The notes beneath the pieces are model-generated. The model did not search any database, was not told the origin of the DNA, and was given only the letters and a program-made list of their open reading frames with translations. Shown here piece by piece: positions 18,094 to 27,451 of a stretch of 64,000 bases of DNA. A program made the position numbers and the translations under genes. Positions within the stretch are counted from its first letter, which is position 1. Every line of letters starts with the position of its first letter. Source of the DNA: Mixta gaviniae (lineage in GTDB: Bacteria > Pseudomonadota > Gammaproteobacteria > Enterobacterales > Enterobacteriaceae); the NCBI RefSeq assembly GCF_002953195.1, contig NZ_CP026377.1, positions 2,356,001 to 2,420,000 on the forward strand, written 5' to 3'.

Positions 18094-19707
18094 TCAGTGG
18101 CGCAAAATAAAGAGCTGGCGGCTGTAGGCGACATCTTCAGGATTATTGATCGGGTAGCCTTTTACCCAGGGTTTGATCAGGCGGCTGTTGGTATATTGAT
18201 AGATCGGCGCAATCGGTACCTGCGTATCGATAATCTGTTCCGCGCGATTGTAATCCTCATTGCGCACCTGCGCGTTGCTCTCTTTGCTCGCCTGCGCCAG
18301 CACAGCGTCATAATCGGCATTATGGAACCTGGCGATATTGCCGCTGTGGCTGGAGGTCAGCAGGCTAAGAAAGGTGGACGGTTCATTATAGTCGCCAATC
18401 CATGAGGCACGGATCACATCGAAATTGCCACTGTTGCGGCTGTCGATATAGGTTTTCCACTCCTGATTTTGCAGCTTCACCTCTGCGCCCAGGTTTTTCT
18501 TCCACATGGAGGCTACCGCAATAGCGATTTTCTGATGGTTCTCGGACGTATTATAGAGCAGCGTCAGACGCAGCGGCCGGGTTGGCCCGTAGCCGGCGGC
18601 GGTAAGCAGCGCTTTTGCCTGAGTGTTCAGCTCCGCCTGGCTGTGCTGTTGTAAAAACGAAGGCGTCGCGCTGAAGCCGGCAGTAACGTCAGGGGTGAAA
18701 TGCCAGGCCGGCTTTTCGCCGGTGCCCAGCACTTTCTCCGCGATAATGCGGCGATCGATGCTCCATGAGAGTGCCCGGCGCACGCGCGCGTCGGCGGTCG
18801 GCCCTGTCTGGGTGTTAAACGCGTAATAGTAGGTGCCCAGTTGATCGGGCGTATAGACCTCGTCCGGAAGGGTTTTCTTCAGCATACCGTAGAGGTTTTT
18901 CGGGAAAGATTCGGTGATATCGATATCGCCGGCGCGATAGCGTTTGGTGGCGCTGGACTCTTCGTTAATCGGCAAAAAAGTCACCTGGTTCAGCACGGAA
19001 TGGGCGTCATCCCAGTAGTGGCGATTGCGCGTCAGCACGATTTTTTCATTCACCACGCGGCTCTGCAGCTGATAGGCACCGTTGCCAACCAGGTTGCCCG
19101 GTTTAGTCCAGCTATCGCCCCACTTCTCAATCGCTTTACGCGGCGCGGGAAACAGGCTGACGTGCGCCGTCAGGCTGGGAAAGTACGCTACCGGACGATC
19201 GAGCGTCACCTTCAGGTGATAATTATCCAACGCGGTAACGCCAAGACTTTCCGGCGGCAGCTTCCCCTGGGCGATAGCGTCAGCGTTATGGATTGCCGCC
19301 AGCCCGGCGAACCAGGCAACCGGCGAGGCATTTTTGCTGTTGACCAGCCGCTGCCAGCCGTAAACGAAATCGTGCGCGGTCACCGGCTCGCCGTCAGACC
19401 AGCGTGCATCCTGGCGCAGCGTAAAAATCCAGCTCTGGTTGTCAGTGCTTTGCCAGCTCTGCGCCACGCCAGGGGCCACCTTGCCCTGCGCATCCTGGTT
19501 GGTCAGCCCTTCAAACAGATCGCGCATAACCTGAATTTCCGGCAGCCCCACCGCTTTAATCGGGTCAAGGGAGGCGGGCTCGTCTTTGATGTGGCGCACT
19601 ATCTCCTGGCGCGCTGCCAGTTCAGTGCCGGGCGCGACCTGCGCCGCCATGGTCGGGAGCTGCGTCGCCAGTAAAAAGGCGCCCAGCGCAATGCGAAATG
19701 ATTTCAT
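18094..19707 (-). CDS. mppA: Periplasmic murein-peptide-binding protein MppA
   Basis: This 537-residue SBP_bac_5 family solute-binding protein is the exact length of E. coli MppA. It has a signal peptide (MKSFRIALGAFLLATQLPTMA). Mature features include the OppA-like segment 'PASLDPIKAVGLPE' and 'WIFTLRQDARWSDGEPVTAHDFVYGW'. MppA delivers the murein tripeptide L-Ala-gamma-D-Glu-meso-Dap to the Opp permease for recycling. It is divergent from mpaA and grouped with mpaA and ycjG, which degrade the imported peptide. The family contains many OppA paralogues; the neighbourhood decides the name. Confidence 0.93.
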   Translation of the reverse strand: MKSFRIALGAFLLATQLPTMAAQVAPGTELAARQEIVRHIKDEPASLDPIKAVGLPEIQVMRDLFEGLTNQDAQGKVAPGVAQSWQSTDNQSWIFTLRQDARWSDGEPVTAHDFVYGWQRLVNSKNASPVAWFAGLAAIHNADAIAQGKLPPESLGVTALDNYHLKVTLDRPVAYFPSLTAHVSLFPAPRKAIEKWGDSWTKPGNLVGNGAYQLQSRVVNEKIVLTRNRHYWDDAHSVLNQVTFLPINEESSATKRYRAGDIDITESFPKNLYGMLKKTLPDEVYTPDQLGTYYYAFNTQTGPTADARVRRALSWSIDRRIIAEKVLGTGEKPAWHFTPDVTAGFSATPSFLQQHSQAELNTQAKALLTAAGYGPTRPLRLTLLYNTSENHQKIAIAVASMWKKNLGAEVKLQNQEWKTYIDSRNSGNFDVIRASWIGDYNEPSTFLSLLTSSHSGNIARFHNADYDAVLAQASKESNAQVRNEDYNRAEQIIDTQVPIAPIYQYTNSRLIKPWVKGYPINNPEDVAYSRQLFILRH

Positions 19708-19861
19708 CTTGTCCTACCCTTAAAGCTGCCGGAGTGGCAAAAGCGTGAGATGGCTTATGCTAACCGGCACTTTAACGCAAATAATTGATCCTGAACCAGC
19801 TGTTTTGCTTATTGCCCGTCGCCGTCGAGCCAGTCTGCGACGCTTTTCACAGGAGCTGAAG

Positions 19862-20569
19862 ATGACCCTGTTATATCCGCGTCCCCTGCGCGGCGCGCTG
19901 GAAGTGGACATGGCGCGCTATGGCACCTCGGTGCTGGGCGCGCCGCTGCTCTGGTTTCCCGCCGCACAGGCGGAAGCCGATAGCGGGCTGGTGCTGGCGG
20001 GCACGCATGGTGATGAAAATGCGGCGGTGGTGACGCTCTCCTGCGCGCTGCGTACGCTGCACAGCGCGCGCCGCCGACATCATGTGGTATTAGCGGTCAA
20101 TCCTGACGGCTGCCAGATGGGATTGCGCGCCAATGCGCGCGGCGTCGATCTTAATCGTAACTTTCCCGCCGCCAACTGGCAGTCAGGGGAGACGGTTTAC
20201 CGCTGGAACAGCGCCGCCGAAGCGCGCGATGTGCGTCTTTCTACCGGCGGACGCGCCGCTTCCGAGCCGGAAACCGTCGCGCTGTGCCAGCTGATCCACC
20301 AGCTACGTCCGGCCTGGGTCGTCTCGCTGCATGAACCCCTGGCCTGCATCGATGACCCGCAGCAGACCTCGCTCGGCGAATGGCTGGCAGCGCAGACCGG
20401 GCTGACCCGCGTCGCCAGCGTCGGCTACAGCACGCCGGGATCGTTCGGCAGCTGGTGCGCCGATCTGGCGCTGCCCTGCATCACCGTCGAGCTGCCGCCG
20501 ATTTCCACCGACGAAGCGACGGAGCGCTATCTCGCCGCTTTTACCGGTCTGCTTAGCTGGCGGCCGTAA
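19862..20569 (+). CDS. mpaA: Murein tripeptide amidase MpaA
   Basis: MpaA is a zinc carboxypeptidase-family enzyme that cleaves the gamma-D-Glu-Dap bond of murein tripeptide in the cytoplasm. The zinc motif GTHGDENAAV (His and Glu) is near residue 50. GVDLNRNFPAANW and VVSLHEP supply the Arg/Asn and third zinc His, and ELPPIS holds the catalytic Glu. The start ATG at 19862 has AGGAG six bases upstream and gives 235 residues; the open frame reaches back to 19745 but the extension is not family-like. Its 3' end overlaps ycjG by 17 bases, tail to tail. Confidence 0.93.
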   Translation: MTLLYPRPLRGALEVDMARYGTSVLGAPLLWFPAAQAEADSGLVLAGTHGDENAAVVTLSCALRTLHSARRRHHVVLAVNPDGCQMGLRANARGVDLNRNFPAANWQSGETVYRWNSAAEARDVRLSTGGRAASEPETVALCQLIHQLRPAWVVSLHEPLACIDDPQQTSLGEWLAAQTGLTRVASVGYSTPGSFGSWCADLALPCITVELPPISTDEATERYLAAFTGLLSWRP

Positions 20570-21530
20570 GATCGATGCGCCCGCTGCTGAAATGCAGGCC
20601 GGGTTCGACGTCCGCCGCCAGCCAGGTAGGCCCGTCCAGATCGATAAAGCGCGCGCGCGGCACCAACGGCAGCGCGGCGCTGATAGCACGCGAGGTGCAA
20701 AGCATACAGCCCAGCATAATGGTCAGCCCGGCCTGCTCCGCCTCGCTGGCCAGCGCCAGCGCCTCGGTTAAACCGCCGGTTTTATCCAGCTTAATGTTGA
20801 TCATTTCGTAACGCTGGCGCAGTGCCGCCAGGTTGCCACGCGTATGGCAGCTTTCATCAGCGCACACCGGCAGCGGATGAATAAAGTTCGCCAGCGCCTC
20901 ATCCTCATTTGCCGGTAGCGGCTGTTCCAGCATCTCTACACCAAGATCGGCCAGCAGCTGGCAGCGCGCCGCCAGCCCTTCGCTACGCCAGGATTCGTTG
21001 GCATCGACAATCAGCCGCGCCTCCGGCACCGTGCTGCGGATAGCCATCAGCCGTTCGGTGATCAGATGATCGTCCAGCTTAATCTTCAGCAGCTGCGCGC
21101 CGTTTTCCCACAGCGCCAGCGCGCTGCTCGCCATCGATTCAGGCGTATCGATGGTCACGGTTTGCGCCATATTCACCCTGCCCGGCAGCGTCACGTTGAG
21201 CTGCTGACAGAGGCTCTGCTGCTGCTGGCGGGCGGCGAGATCCCACAGGGCGGAATCTATCGCGTTGCGCGCCGCGCCAGCGGGCAGCGCCGCCTGCAGC
21301 GCTTCACGCGTTATGCCCCGCTCCAGCTGCGGCAGCATTAACGCGATTTGCGCCAGCACCGACGCCTCGCTTTCGCCATAGCGTGGGTAAGGCGTGCATT
21401 CGCCTACCCCCTTAACGCCATCCTCTTCCAGCTCCACCACCACCACACCCGCCTGTTCCCGGCTGCCGCGCGCGATGACAAAAGGCTTATTGAGCGGCCA
21501 GGCTTCCGGATAAACTTTAACCGTTCTCAT
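20553..21530 (-). CDS. ycjG: L-Ala-D/L-Glu epimerase YcjG
   Basis: This is an enolase-superfamily dipeptide epimerase of 325 residues (E. coli 321) that converts L-Ala-D-Glu from murein to L-Ala-L-Glu for digestion. The KxK base is in LLKIKLD. Metal ligands are in IVDANESW, EQPL and CADES, and the second catalytic Lys is in NIKLDKTGG. It acts after MpaA in the recycling route. It is convergent with mpaA (17-base overlap) and divergent from tpx. Confidence 0.94.
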   Translation of the reverse strand: MRTVKVYPEAWPLNKPFVIARGSREQAGVVVVELEEDGVKGVGECTPYPRYGESEASVLAQIALMLPQLERGITREALQAALPAGAARNAIDSALWDLAARQQQQSLCQQLNVTLPGRVNMAQTVTIDTPESMASSALALWENGAQLLKIKLDDHLITERLMAIRSTVPEARLIVDANESWRSEGLAARCQLLADLGVEMLEQPLPANEDEALANFIHPLPVCADESCHTRGNLAALRQRYEMINIKLDKTGGLTEALALASEAEQAGLTIMLGCMLCTSRAISAALPLVPRARFIDLDGPTWLAADVEPGLHFSSGRIDLTAAS

Positions 21531-21701
21531 CTTTTTTTCTCTCGTTAGTGATAATCAGGCAAACAGCAACGCGGCACGCCTCACAAACGCCGCTGCAATG
21601 ACGGGCTTCGGCCTCGTCCGTCTGTTATATAATTTACTGTCTCACCTTTGTGGGTTCCTTTACACTGTTAACCTTGTTAAGCAAAAGTAAAAGGATAGAT
21701 T

Positions 21702-22205
21702 ATGTCTCAGACTGTTAATTTTCAGGGCAATCCGGTTAGCGTAGCAGGCCAGCTACCGCAGGCTGGCGAAAAAGCGAAGGCTTTTACGCTGGTGGCAAAA
21801 AACCTGTCTGATGTTTCCCTTTCTGATTACGCAGGCAAGCGTAAAGTGCTGAATATTTTCCCAAGCATCGATACCGGCGTTTGCGCGGCATCGGTACGCA
21901 AATTCAATCAGCTGGCAGGCGAAATGGAAAATGCCGTGGTGCTGTGCATCTCCGCAGACCTGCCGTTTGCGCAGTCGCGCTTCTGCGGCTCTGACGGCCT
22001 CTCCAATGTGGTGACCCTGTCCACGCTGCGCGGCGGCCATTTCAAAGATGATTACGGCGTGGCGATTGCCGATGGTCCGCTGCAGGGCCTGACGGCGCGC
22101 GCCGTGGTCGTGCTGGATGAAAACGATACGGTTCTCTACAGCCAGCTGGTGGATGAAATTACTACCGAGCCTGATTACGATGCGGCGCTGGCGGCACTGA
22201 AGTAA
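21702..22205 (+). CDS. tpx: Thiol peroxidase Tpx
   Basis: This 167-residue atypical 2-Cys peroxiredoxin reduces lipid and alkyl hydroperoxides using thioredoxin. The peroxidatic Cys is in [17 protein letters not shown] (about residue 61) and the resolving Cys in FAQSRFCG (about 95). Start ATG 21702 has AAAAGGA upstream. The sequence is nearly colinear with the E. coli protein, one residue shorter at the C-terminus. It is monocistronic, with a GC-rich hairpin just after the stop. Confidence 0.97.
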   Translation: MSQTVNFQGNPVSVAGQLPQAGEKAKAFTLVAKNLSDVSLSDYAGKRKVLNIFPSIDTGVCAASVRKFNQLAGEMENAVVLCISADLPFAQSRFCGSDGLSNVVTLSTLRGGHFKDDYGVAIADGPLQGLTARAVVVLDENDTVLYSQLVDEITTEPDYDAALAALK

Positions 22206-22213
22206 CCTTTCCG

Positions 22214-22240
22214 GCGCCTCCGGAACAGGGAGGCGCTGCT
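22214..22240 (+). terminator. tpx terminator hairpin
   Basis: GCGCCTCC (22214-22221) pairs with GGAGGCGC (22229-22236) around a seven-base loop, followed by TGCTTATT. The T-tract is weak. Confidence 0.65.
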
Positions 22241-22449
22241 TATTAAAAAGCTTATTTATTATTTATCTTATTATTTAATTCCTGCTCTATTTCCTGTCTT
22301 TTATTAATTAACGCTCCGCATTATCTTTTCTGTTAATACCATCCTGGCTTTCCTGTTTTTGCATAAAAGCGTATTTACAGACACGCCGCTTAAAGCCTAT
22401 TATTTCGGCGTAACGCTTATCATGGACGAGAGTGAAAGGAATCACGCAG

Positions 22450-23298
22450 ATGGCTGCCTTACGTTTTACCTGCACGGTGTTTAAAAGCCAAAAAAGAATG
22501 GATGATTACAGCGCCCGCGATATGCGCTGCGGTGATTTAAGCGAACTTGAATTAAAAAGGGATTTTAAGCTGGTGGATGTTTCTACGCGTGTAGATCCCT
22601 ATACGCTAACGGAAATGACACCGTTTAGCCAACCACAGTCGATGTTTCATGGTTCCCACAGGCCAGGAAGAGAGCTACCGGTTGAGTCATGCGCCGCTAT
22701 TTTGTTTGAGGAGTTTCGTCATCTTTCACAGGCGTTTGCCTTGTTCGGGCCGTACCGGCAGCTGATTGAAGAATTGATCGCGCATCTGCAGGGCAACAGC
22801 GGTTGTCCCTTCGATAGCGCTTTTCTGAACAGCGCATTGAAACAGCAAATTGTTAACGACCGCAGCAAAAACAGTACTTTAAAAAGAATAGAGGAGGCTT
22901 TAAAAACGCATATTGACTGGCACAAAAAATGCTACCCAAAAAAATTAGAGGGTAAAATAAGAGAAGCCATTCTTGATGGAAGATTACCCCGATTCGACAG
23001 ATTGCAGGATAGCTTTAACGGAATGGGTATCAGCGTTCACGACACCTGGGCGACACAGATTACGATCAAACAGTTGAAAGTTGATAACCCCTGTTATCAC
23101 GCGCGGGTGCATTATCGAGTACAGGATCACTTTGGCCTTGACTGCAACTACATAACGCATTTCACCTTTAGCCAGTTCCGTCTGTTTCGTATCTGGTTTG
23201 TCCTGCAGCGCTATAATAAATTCAGCTATAAACCCTTTATGACCAATATGAACGCTTTTATTGATATTACTGGTGTACGTGATGACCATAAAAAATAG
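22450..23298 (+). CDS. DUF3289 (YPO3983-type) family protein
   Basis: This 282-residue protein matches the DUF3289/YPO3983 family. Its C-terminal half carries the family pattern HDTWATQI, YRVQDHFGLD, FRIWFVLQRYNKFSYKPFMT and a final INITG-like strand. ATG 22450 is preferred: AAGGA lies nine bases upstream, while an in-frame GTG at 22432 has none. It overlaps the next gene (DUF943) by 17 bases. The DNA is more A/T-rich than the flanking core genes, consistent with transfer. From memory, DUF3289 domains occur in type VI secretion Hcp-fused effectors; no secretion gene is in this window, so an effector role is only an inference. Confidence 0.75.
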   Translation: MAALRFTCTVFKSQKRMDDYSARDMRCGDLSELELKRDFKLVDVSTRVDPYTLTEMTPFSQPQSMFHGSHRPGRELPVESCAAILFEEFRHLSQAFALFGPYRQLIEELIAHLQGNSGCPFDSAFLNSALKQQIVNDRSKNSTLKRIEEALKTHIDWHKKCYPKKLEGKIREAILDGRLPRFDRLQDSFNGMGISVHDTWATQITIKQLKVDNPCYHARVHYRVQDHFGLDCNYITHFTFSQFRLFRIWFVLQRYNKFSYKPFMTNMNAFIDITGVRDDHKK

Positions 23299-23749
23299 GA
23301 AGCGAAAAATTTTGTTAGTGGTTTTCGGCGTACTCTTCGCTTATGCCCTCTGGCTTACATACCGCCCGGTAGAAATTGTGGCCGTTCACCATAGAGGTAA
23401 CAACTTTAGCGCTATTCTGGTTAAAAATTTCCCTTTTACCGACCGGAGTAAAATAAACTGGTGGCTGGAGAATCGAGACATACTTAAAGAAAAGTATAAT
23501 GTGCCTGATCCTGATGAAAACGGCCCTTTCTCGATTATTGTTTGGCGTTTCGGCAAAGGTTATCAGGCGGATAAGCAGGATGATGATCAATACTGTTTTA
23601 AAGATATGCAAATCCGTGAACATTGCATACAAAAAGACACCCTTTTAATTATCGATGGCAGAGGGAAAAATCAGGCGTATTTCACCGGTGATAATGGAAA
23701 ATATCTATTAAAAAATAACGGCGAGATTATTAAAATCAAAGACAGATAG
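23282..23749 (+). CDS. DUF943 family small membrane-anchored protein
   Basis: This is a 155-residue protein with a basic N-terminus (MTIKNRKRK) and one membrane helix (ILLVVFGVLFAYALWL), then a conserved soluble part: RPVEIVAVHH, AILVKNFPFTDRSKINWWL, LKEKYNVP and a C-terminal LLKNNGEIIKIK. These match DUF943, which typically accompanies DUF3289 genes. The start ATG 23282 lies inside the end of the DUF3289 gene, so translation is probably coupled. A role as a protective (immunity) partner of DUF3289 is a guess from pairing. Confidence 0.75.
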   Translation: MTIKNRKRKILLVVFGVLFAYALWLTYRPVEIVAVHHRGNNFSAILVKNFPFTDRSKINWWLENRDILKEKYNVPDPDENGPFSIIVWRFGKGYQADKQDDDQYCFKDMQIREHCIQKDTLLIIDGRGKNQAYFTGDNGKYLLKNNGEIIKIKDR

Positions 23750-23849
23750 TGGTCATTTATTGCCCACACCTTTCAGGTTCTACTCACGGGTTTAGCAGGA
23801 AACCGTAAATTATAAGGCATTTAACGGGTCCGGAAGAGCAATAAACAGG

Positions 23850-24321
23850 ATGGCGGTAGATGAGGATAAAAAGAAACGCACCCTGTTATTATTGATAATT
23901 ATTGCACTGCTGGCTTATGTCTTCTGGTTTATAGGCCGCCCGGCAGAAAGGGTGGCCGTCCACCACCGAAGAGGCAAAGCTCACGCGATTTTGGTTAAAA
24001 GCTTTCCTTTTACCGGCAGCGGTAAAATTACGTGGTGGCTGGAAAACCGCGCCAGGTTAAAAGAGCAATATAACGTTCCCACCCCAGCGAACACGGTTTC
24101 TTTTCTCTGGCTATCTGGTTTTTCGATACAACTATCAGGAAAATAAATACGATGACGACCTGTTCTGTTTTCATCACTTGGAACCTGATAAAAATTGCAC
24201 AGAAAAGGACGCAGCACTTCTTATCTATCACAGCCCGGGAAACCAGGCCGATTTTATCGGTGATAATAGCGAATAGATACTGAAGAACAATGGTGAAATG
24301 ATTTACGTTAAAGAGCGATAA
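23850..24321 (+). pseudogene. Second DUF943 gene, decayed
   Basis: The first ~70 residues (membrane helix, RPAERVAVHH, AILVKSFPFTGSGKITWWLENR, LKEQYNVP) are a clear paralogue of the DUF943 gene 100 bases upstream. The frame then shifts. Later parts FRYNYQENKYDDDLFCFHH and GNQADFIGDNSE continue the homology in another frame. An in-frame TAG follows, and then ILKNNGEMIYVKER up to the stop at 24319-24321. At least two frameshifts plus one nonsense codon make sequencing error unlikely. Confidence 0.8.
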
Positions 24322-24447
24322 AGGCATATCCCCTTCTGACCTTTGCCGTTTATACCCAAACGCTACCGGTTAAAGGATAATGAAAAGATGACTAAGGCCA
24401 TCTTTAGCCCGCTTTTTCCCACCGCCGTCGCCTCTGTGAATGATTAA

Positions 24448-24470
24448 CCGCGGGCGTCTGGTGCCCGCGG
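24448..24470. terminator. Hairpin between DUF943 pseudogene and tyrR
   Basis: CCGCGGGC and GCCCGCGG pair around a seven-base loop between the two convergent genes. No T-tract is present. Confidence 0.45.
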
Positions 24471-24487
24471 CCCTGTCGGCAGCGCGG

Positions 24488-26053
24488 TTAACTCTCCGGC
24501 TCCCCTTTCTTCTGGCTTAACCCATACTCGCGCAGCTTATTAGCGATCGCGGTGTGGGAAACCCCCAGCCGTTTCGCCAGCTTCCGCGTGCTGGGATAAG
24601 AGAGGTAAAGCCGGGTCAGCACCGACCGCTCAAAGCGGCTGGTGATCTCATCCAGCGAGCCTTCCATTGCCTGCTCATCCAGCGCCAGCTGCTCGGTAAA
24701 CTCCGGCAGCATAATGTCCTGCGGGCGCAGTTCATACCCTTCCAGCTGCGCCAGCGCGCGATAAAGCGCGTTTTTCAGCTGGCGCACGTTACCCGGCCAG
24801 TTATAACGGGTGAGAAAGGCATTCAGCTGCGGTGACAGACGCGGACGCGGCACGCCCTGCTCATCGGCGAAGCGGGCAACGAACAGCTCGGTCAGCGGCA
24901 GTATATCCTGCGGACGATCGCGCAGCGGCGGCAGATTTAACGTCAGCACATTCAGACGGTAGAAAAGATCCTCACGGAATTCGCCGCGCTGTACCAGTTC
25001 CGTCAGATTACGCTGGGTGGCGCAGATAACGCGCACATCCACATGCACCTCATGCTCTTCACCGACGCGGCGGAAGGTGCCGTCGTTGAGAAAACGCAGC
25101 AGCTTGGTCTGCATGCGCGGCGACATTTCGCCAATCTCATCCAGCAGTACCGAACCGCCGTTAGCCTGCTCAAAGAACCCTTTTTTGCCTTCCAGCGCGT
25201 TGGGATAGGCGCCTGGCGCATGGCCGAACAGCTCGCTCTCCGCCACGTCGTCCGGCAGTGAGGCACAGTTCAGCGCCAGAAACGGCTGTTTGCCGCGCGC
25301 GCTGCGCAGATGACAGGCGCGCGCCAGCATATCTTTGCCGGTGCCGGTATCGCCGACAATCAGCAGCGGCGCGTCGAGCATCGCCAGCTTACGTGCCTGC
25401 TCCACCACCTGACGCATTTTTGGGCTGACCGCGACGATATGCTGAAACTCGCGATCATCGTTGACCGCCAGATTTTGCAGCTGGCGTCCCATACGCGCCG
25501 TCGATTTCAGCATCACCATCGCCCCGACCGGCAGCGTGGCGCCCTCTTCTTCTGCGGCGTAAACCGGACGCGCTTCCAGCAGGAAATCGCGGCCCTGGAT
25601 CACCACATGTTGCGTCTGCGCCTCAATGCGCTCGCTCTCCAGCCAGCGAGTAAAGTTAAAGCCGCTGACCAGCGCCGCAATGCCATAGTTGCGAATTTTA
25701 TGTTCATCCAGGCCGAACAGGCTTTGCGCCGCCGGGTTAGCCAGTTCAACCTTGCCTTTCATATCGATAGAGAACACCGGCTCCGGCATAGCGGTCAGCA
25801 GTGCGCTCAGCGCGCGATGTTCACGCTCGGAAGGCATATAGGCGATGGTGCGCACGTCAGTGACGCCGGGGATGCGACGGATCTCCGCCATCAGCTGGCT
25901 GAACTGGTCGAAAGCGATCGCGGAGAAATTGAGGTAAATTCGACCAATCGGCGCAATTTCAATGCCCCGCAAATCGATGCTGCGCTCTACAAGCAGATCG
26001 AGCAGTTCACGGGCGAGACCAATTCGGTCCTGACAAAAGACTTCCAAACGCAT
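24488..26053 (-). CDS. tyrR: Transcriptional regulator TyrR
   Basis: TyrR controls aromatic amino acid synthesis and transport, repressing or activating in response to Tyr, Phe or Trp. The 521 residues show an N-terminal ACT domain (1-70), a PAS domain (about 78-190), and an AAA+ module with Walker A GDTGTGKD. The GAFTGA loop of sigma-54 activators is replaced by HAPGAYPNA, typical of TyrR, which works with sigma-70. A C-terminal helix-turn-helix (TRKLAKRLGVSHTAIANKLR) follows. It is slightly longer than E. coli TyrR (513) because of the C-terminal tail. Confidence 0.97.
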   Translation of the reverse strand: MRLEVFCQDRIGLARELLDLLVERSIDLRGIEIAPIGRIYLNFSAIAFDQFSQLMAEIRRIPGVTDVRTIAYMPSEREHRALSALLTAMPEPVFSIDMKGKVELANPAAQSLFGLDEHKIRNYGIAALVSGFNFTRWLESERIEAQTQHVVIQGRDFLLEARPVYAAEEEGATLPVGAMVMLKSTARMGRQLQNLAVNDDREFQHIVAVSPKMRQVVEQARKLAMLDAPLLIVGDTGTGKDMLARACHLRSARGKQPFLALNCASLPDDVAESELFGHAPGAYPNALEGKKGFFEQANGGSVLLDEIGEMSPRMQTKLLRFLNDGTFRRVGEEHEVHVDVRVICATQRNLTELVQRGEFREDLFYRLNVLTLNLPPLRDRPQDILPLTELFVARFADEQGVPRPRLSPQLNAFLTRYNWPGNVRQLKNALYRALAQLEGYELRPQDIMLPEFTEQLALDEQAMEGSLDEITSRFERSVLTRLYLSYPSTRKLAKRLGVSHTAIANKLREYGLSQKKGEPES

Positions 26054-26374
26054 TGGGTAGGCCTTATTGAATTTGGTAACAGCGAATCATGAAATAATAC
26101 GCTAACTTGCGAATAGCCTGAAGCGCTCTGTCAGGATAAGTTGACAGCGCGCGGCATTGTGCAAGGAGTGTAACGGAAGTGTTAGCGATAATCATGCGCT
26201 CAGGCAATTTTTTAGAGGGTTATAACAGTTTTTTTCCTGCATACAGGACAGCATCTCTGCTGCGCCGTGGTTTATCCTGTTTTATGCGGTTACAGGTTTT
26301 ATACCGCTACAGGCGCGTGTACTGCTTTTCCGCTGTGGCGGTTATACACGCGCCCTGTTGTTGCGCTTTAGCCG
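26054..26374. other. Intergenic region between tyrR and ycjF
   Basis: This contains the tyrR promoter region (minus strand) and the 3' flank of ycjF. Repeated 'gcgcg', 'gttacaggtttt' and 'gctttt' segments at 26290-26400 form imperfect repeats without a clear hairpin. No gene is seen. Confidence 0.4.
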
Positions 26375-27451
26375 TTACGGGCGCGCATCCTGCTTTTCTG
26401 CTTTTGCTGCGCGCGGCTGCAGGCGCGTTTTTAGCTGCGCGATCAGTTCGCGGCGAAAATCGCCGAGCTGCGGACGATCGTCCAGCCACGGCAAGGGACG
26501 ACACAGCTCCATCGCTTTAATACCCAGCCGCGCGGTTAGCAGACCGGCGCCGATGCCCTGCGCGGCGCGCGCAGAAAGACGCGCCGCCAGATCCTGCGAC
26601 AGCCAGTCCATTCCCATTTCGCGCACCAGCTCCGACGCGCCGGCAAAGGCGATATTCAGTAACACCAGCCGGAACAGGCGCAGACGGCTAAAATAGCCGA
26701 GTTGCATGCCGTAAACGGCAGCGATGCGGTTGATCATGCGCAGATTGCGCCAGGCGATAAAGGCCATATCTACCAGCGCCAGCGGGCTGACGGCGATCAT
26801 CAGGGTCGCCTCGGCGGCGTTGCGGCCGATCTCGGCGCGCGCCTGGCGATCCAGCACCGGCTGCACCAGCTGGGCATACAGCGCCACCACTTCACGATCG
26901 TTTTGCGTTTCATGCAGGGCCGCCTGCCAGCGCTGCAGCGCCGGATGCCCCTGATCGAGGCCCGCCTGACGCGCCAGCTTTTCGCAGAACGCTTTGCCGC
27001 GCCCCATACCGTGGCTGTGCAGCAGCTCGCGACCGGTGTCGCGCTCTTCCGCGCGCTGGCGCAGCTGGTAGAGATGACGCCATTCGGTGACCAACGCGCC
27101 GACGCCCGCCAGCACGATCAGCAGGCCTGCCGCGCCGGCGCCCAGCGCGAACCACGCCTGATCGCGCCATGCGTCGAGCATCCACTGTACCCCCTGCGCC
27201 ACCGCGCTGGCGACGAACAAGCCGATGCCCGCCATCACCATACGGCGCCAGATAGTGCGGCGGGGGCGCAACGCGGCCTCCACTATCTGCTCCTCACGCG
27301 GCGCGTCCGCCAACGCATCCTCTTCCTGACGCGCGGTAAACAGGCTCTCTTCGGCAGCGTCGAAGCGCTGCGCCGGCTTCAGCGTCGGCGCTTTTTCACT
27401 CTCCAGCGGCTGCGCAAAATCGATGCGCGGCTTTAACGGCGGCTGATTCAT
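26375..27451 (-). CDS. ycjF: UPF0283 inner-membrane protein YcjF
   Basis: This 358-residue protein (E. coli 353) has a polar N-terminal stretch with [11 protein letters not shown]. Two adjacent membrane helices follow at about residues 68-90 and 100-122 ([16 protein letters not shown] and [17 protein letters not shown]). A large C-terminal domain includes [19 protein letters not shown]. Its start ATG overlaps the ycjX stop by four bases (ATGA), so the two are translationally coupled. In E. coli ycjXF are co-induced with the psp genes; their role in envelope stress is undefined. Confidence 0.94.
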   Translation of the reverse strand: MNQPPLKPRIDFAQPLESEKAPTLKPAQRFDAAEESLFTARQEEDALADAPREEQIVEAALRPRRTIWRRMVMAGIGLFVASAVAQGVQWMLDAWRDQAWFALGAGAAGLLIVLAGVGALVTEWRHLYQLRQRAEERDTGRELLHSHGMGRGKAFCEKLARQAGLDQGHPALQRWQAALHETQNDREVVALYAQLVQPVLDRQARAEIGRNAAEATLMIAVSPLALVDMAFIAWRNLRMINRIAAVYGMQLGYFSRLRLFRLVLLNIAFAGASELVREMGMDWLSQDLAARLSARAAQGIGAGLLTARLGIKAMELCRPLPWLDDRPQLGDFRRELIAQLKTRLQPRAAKAEKQDARP

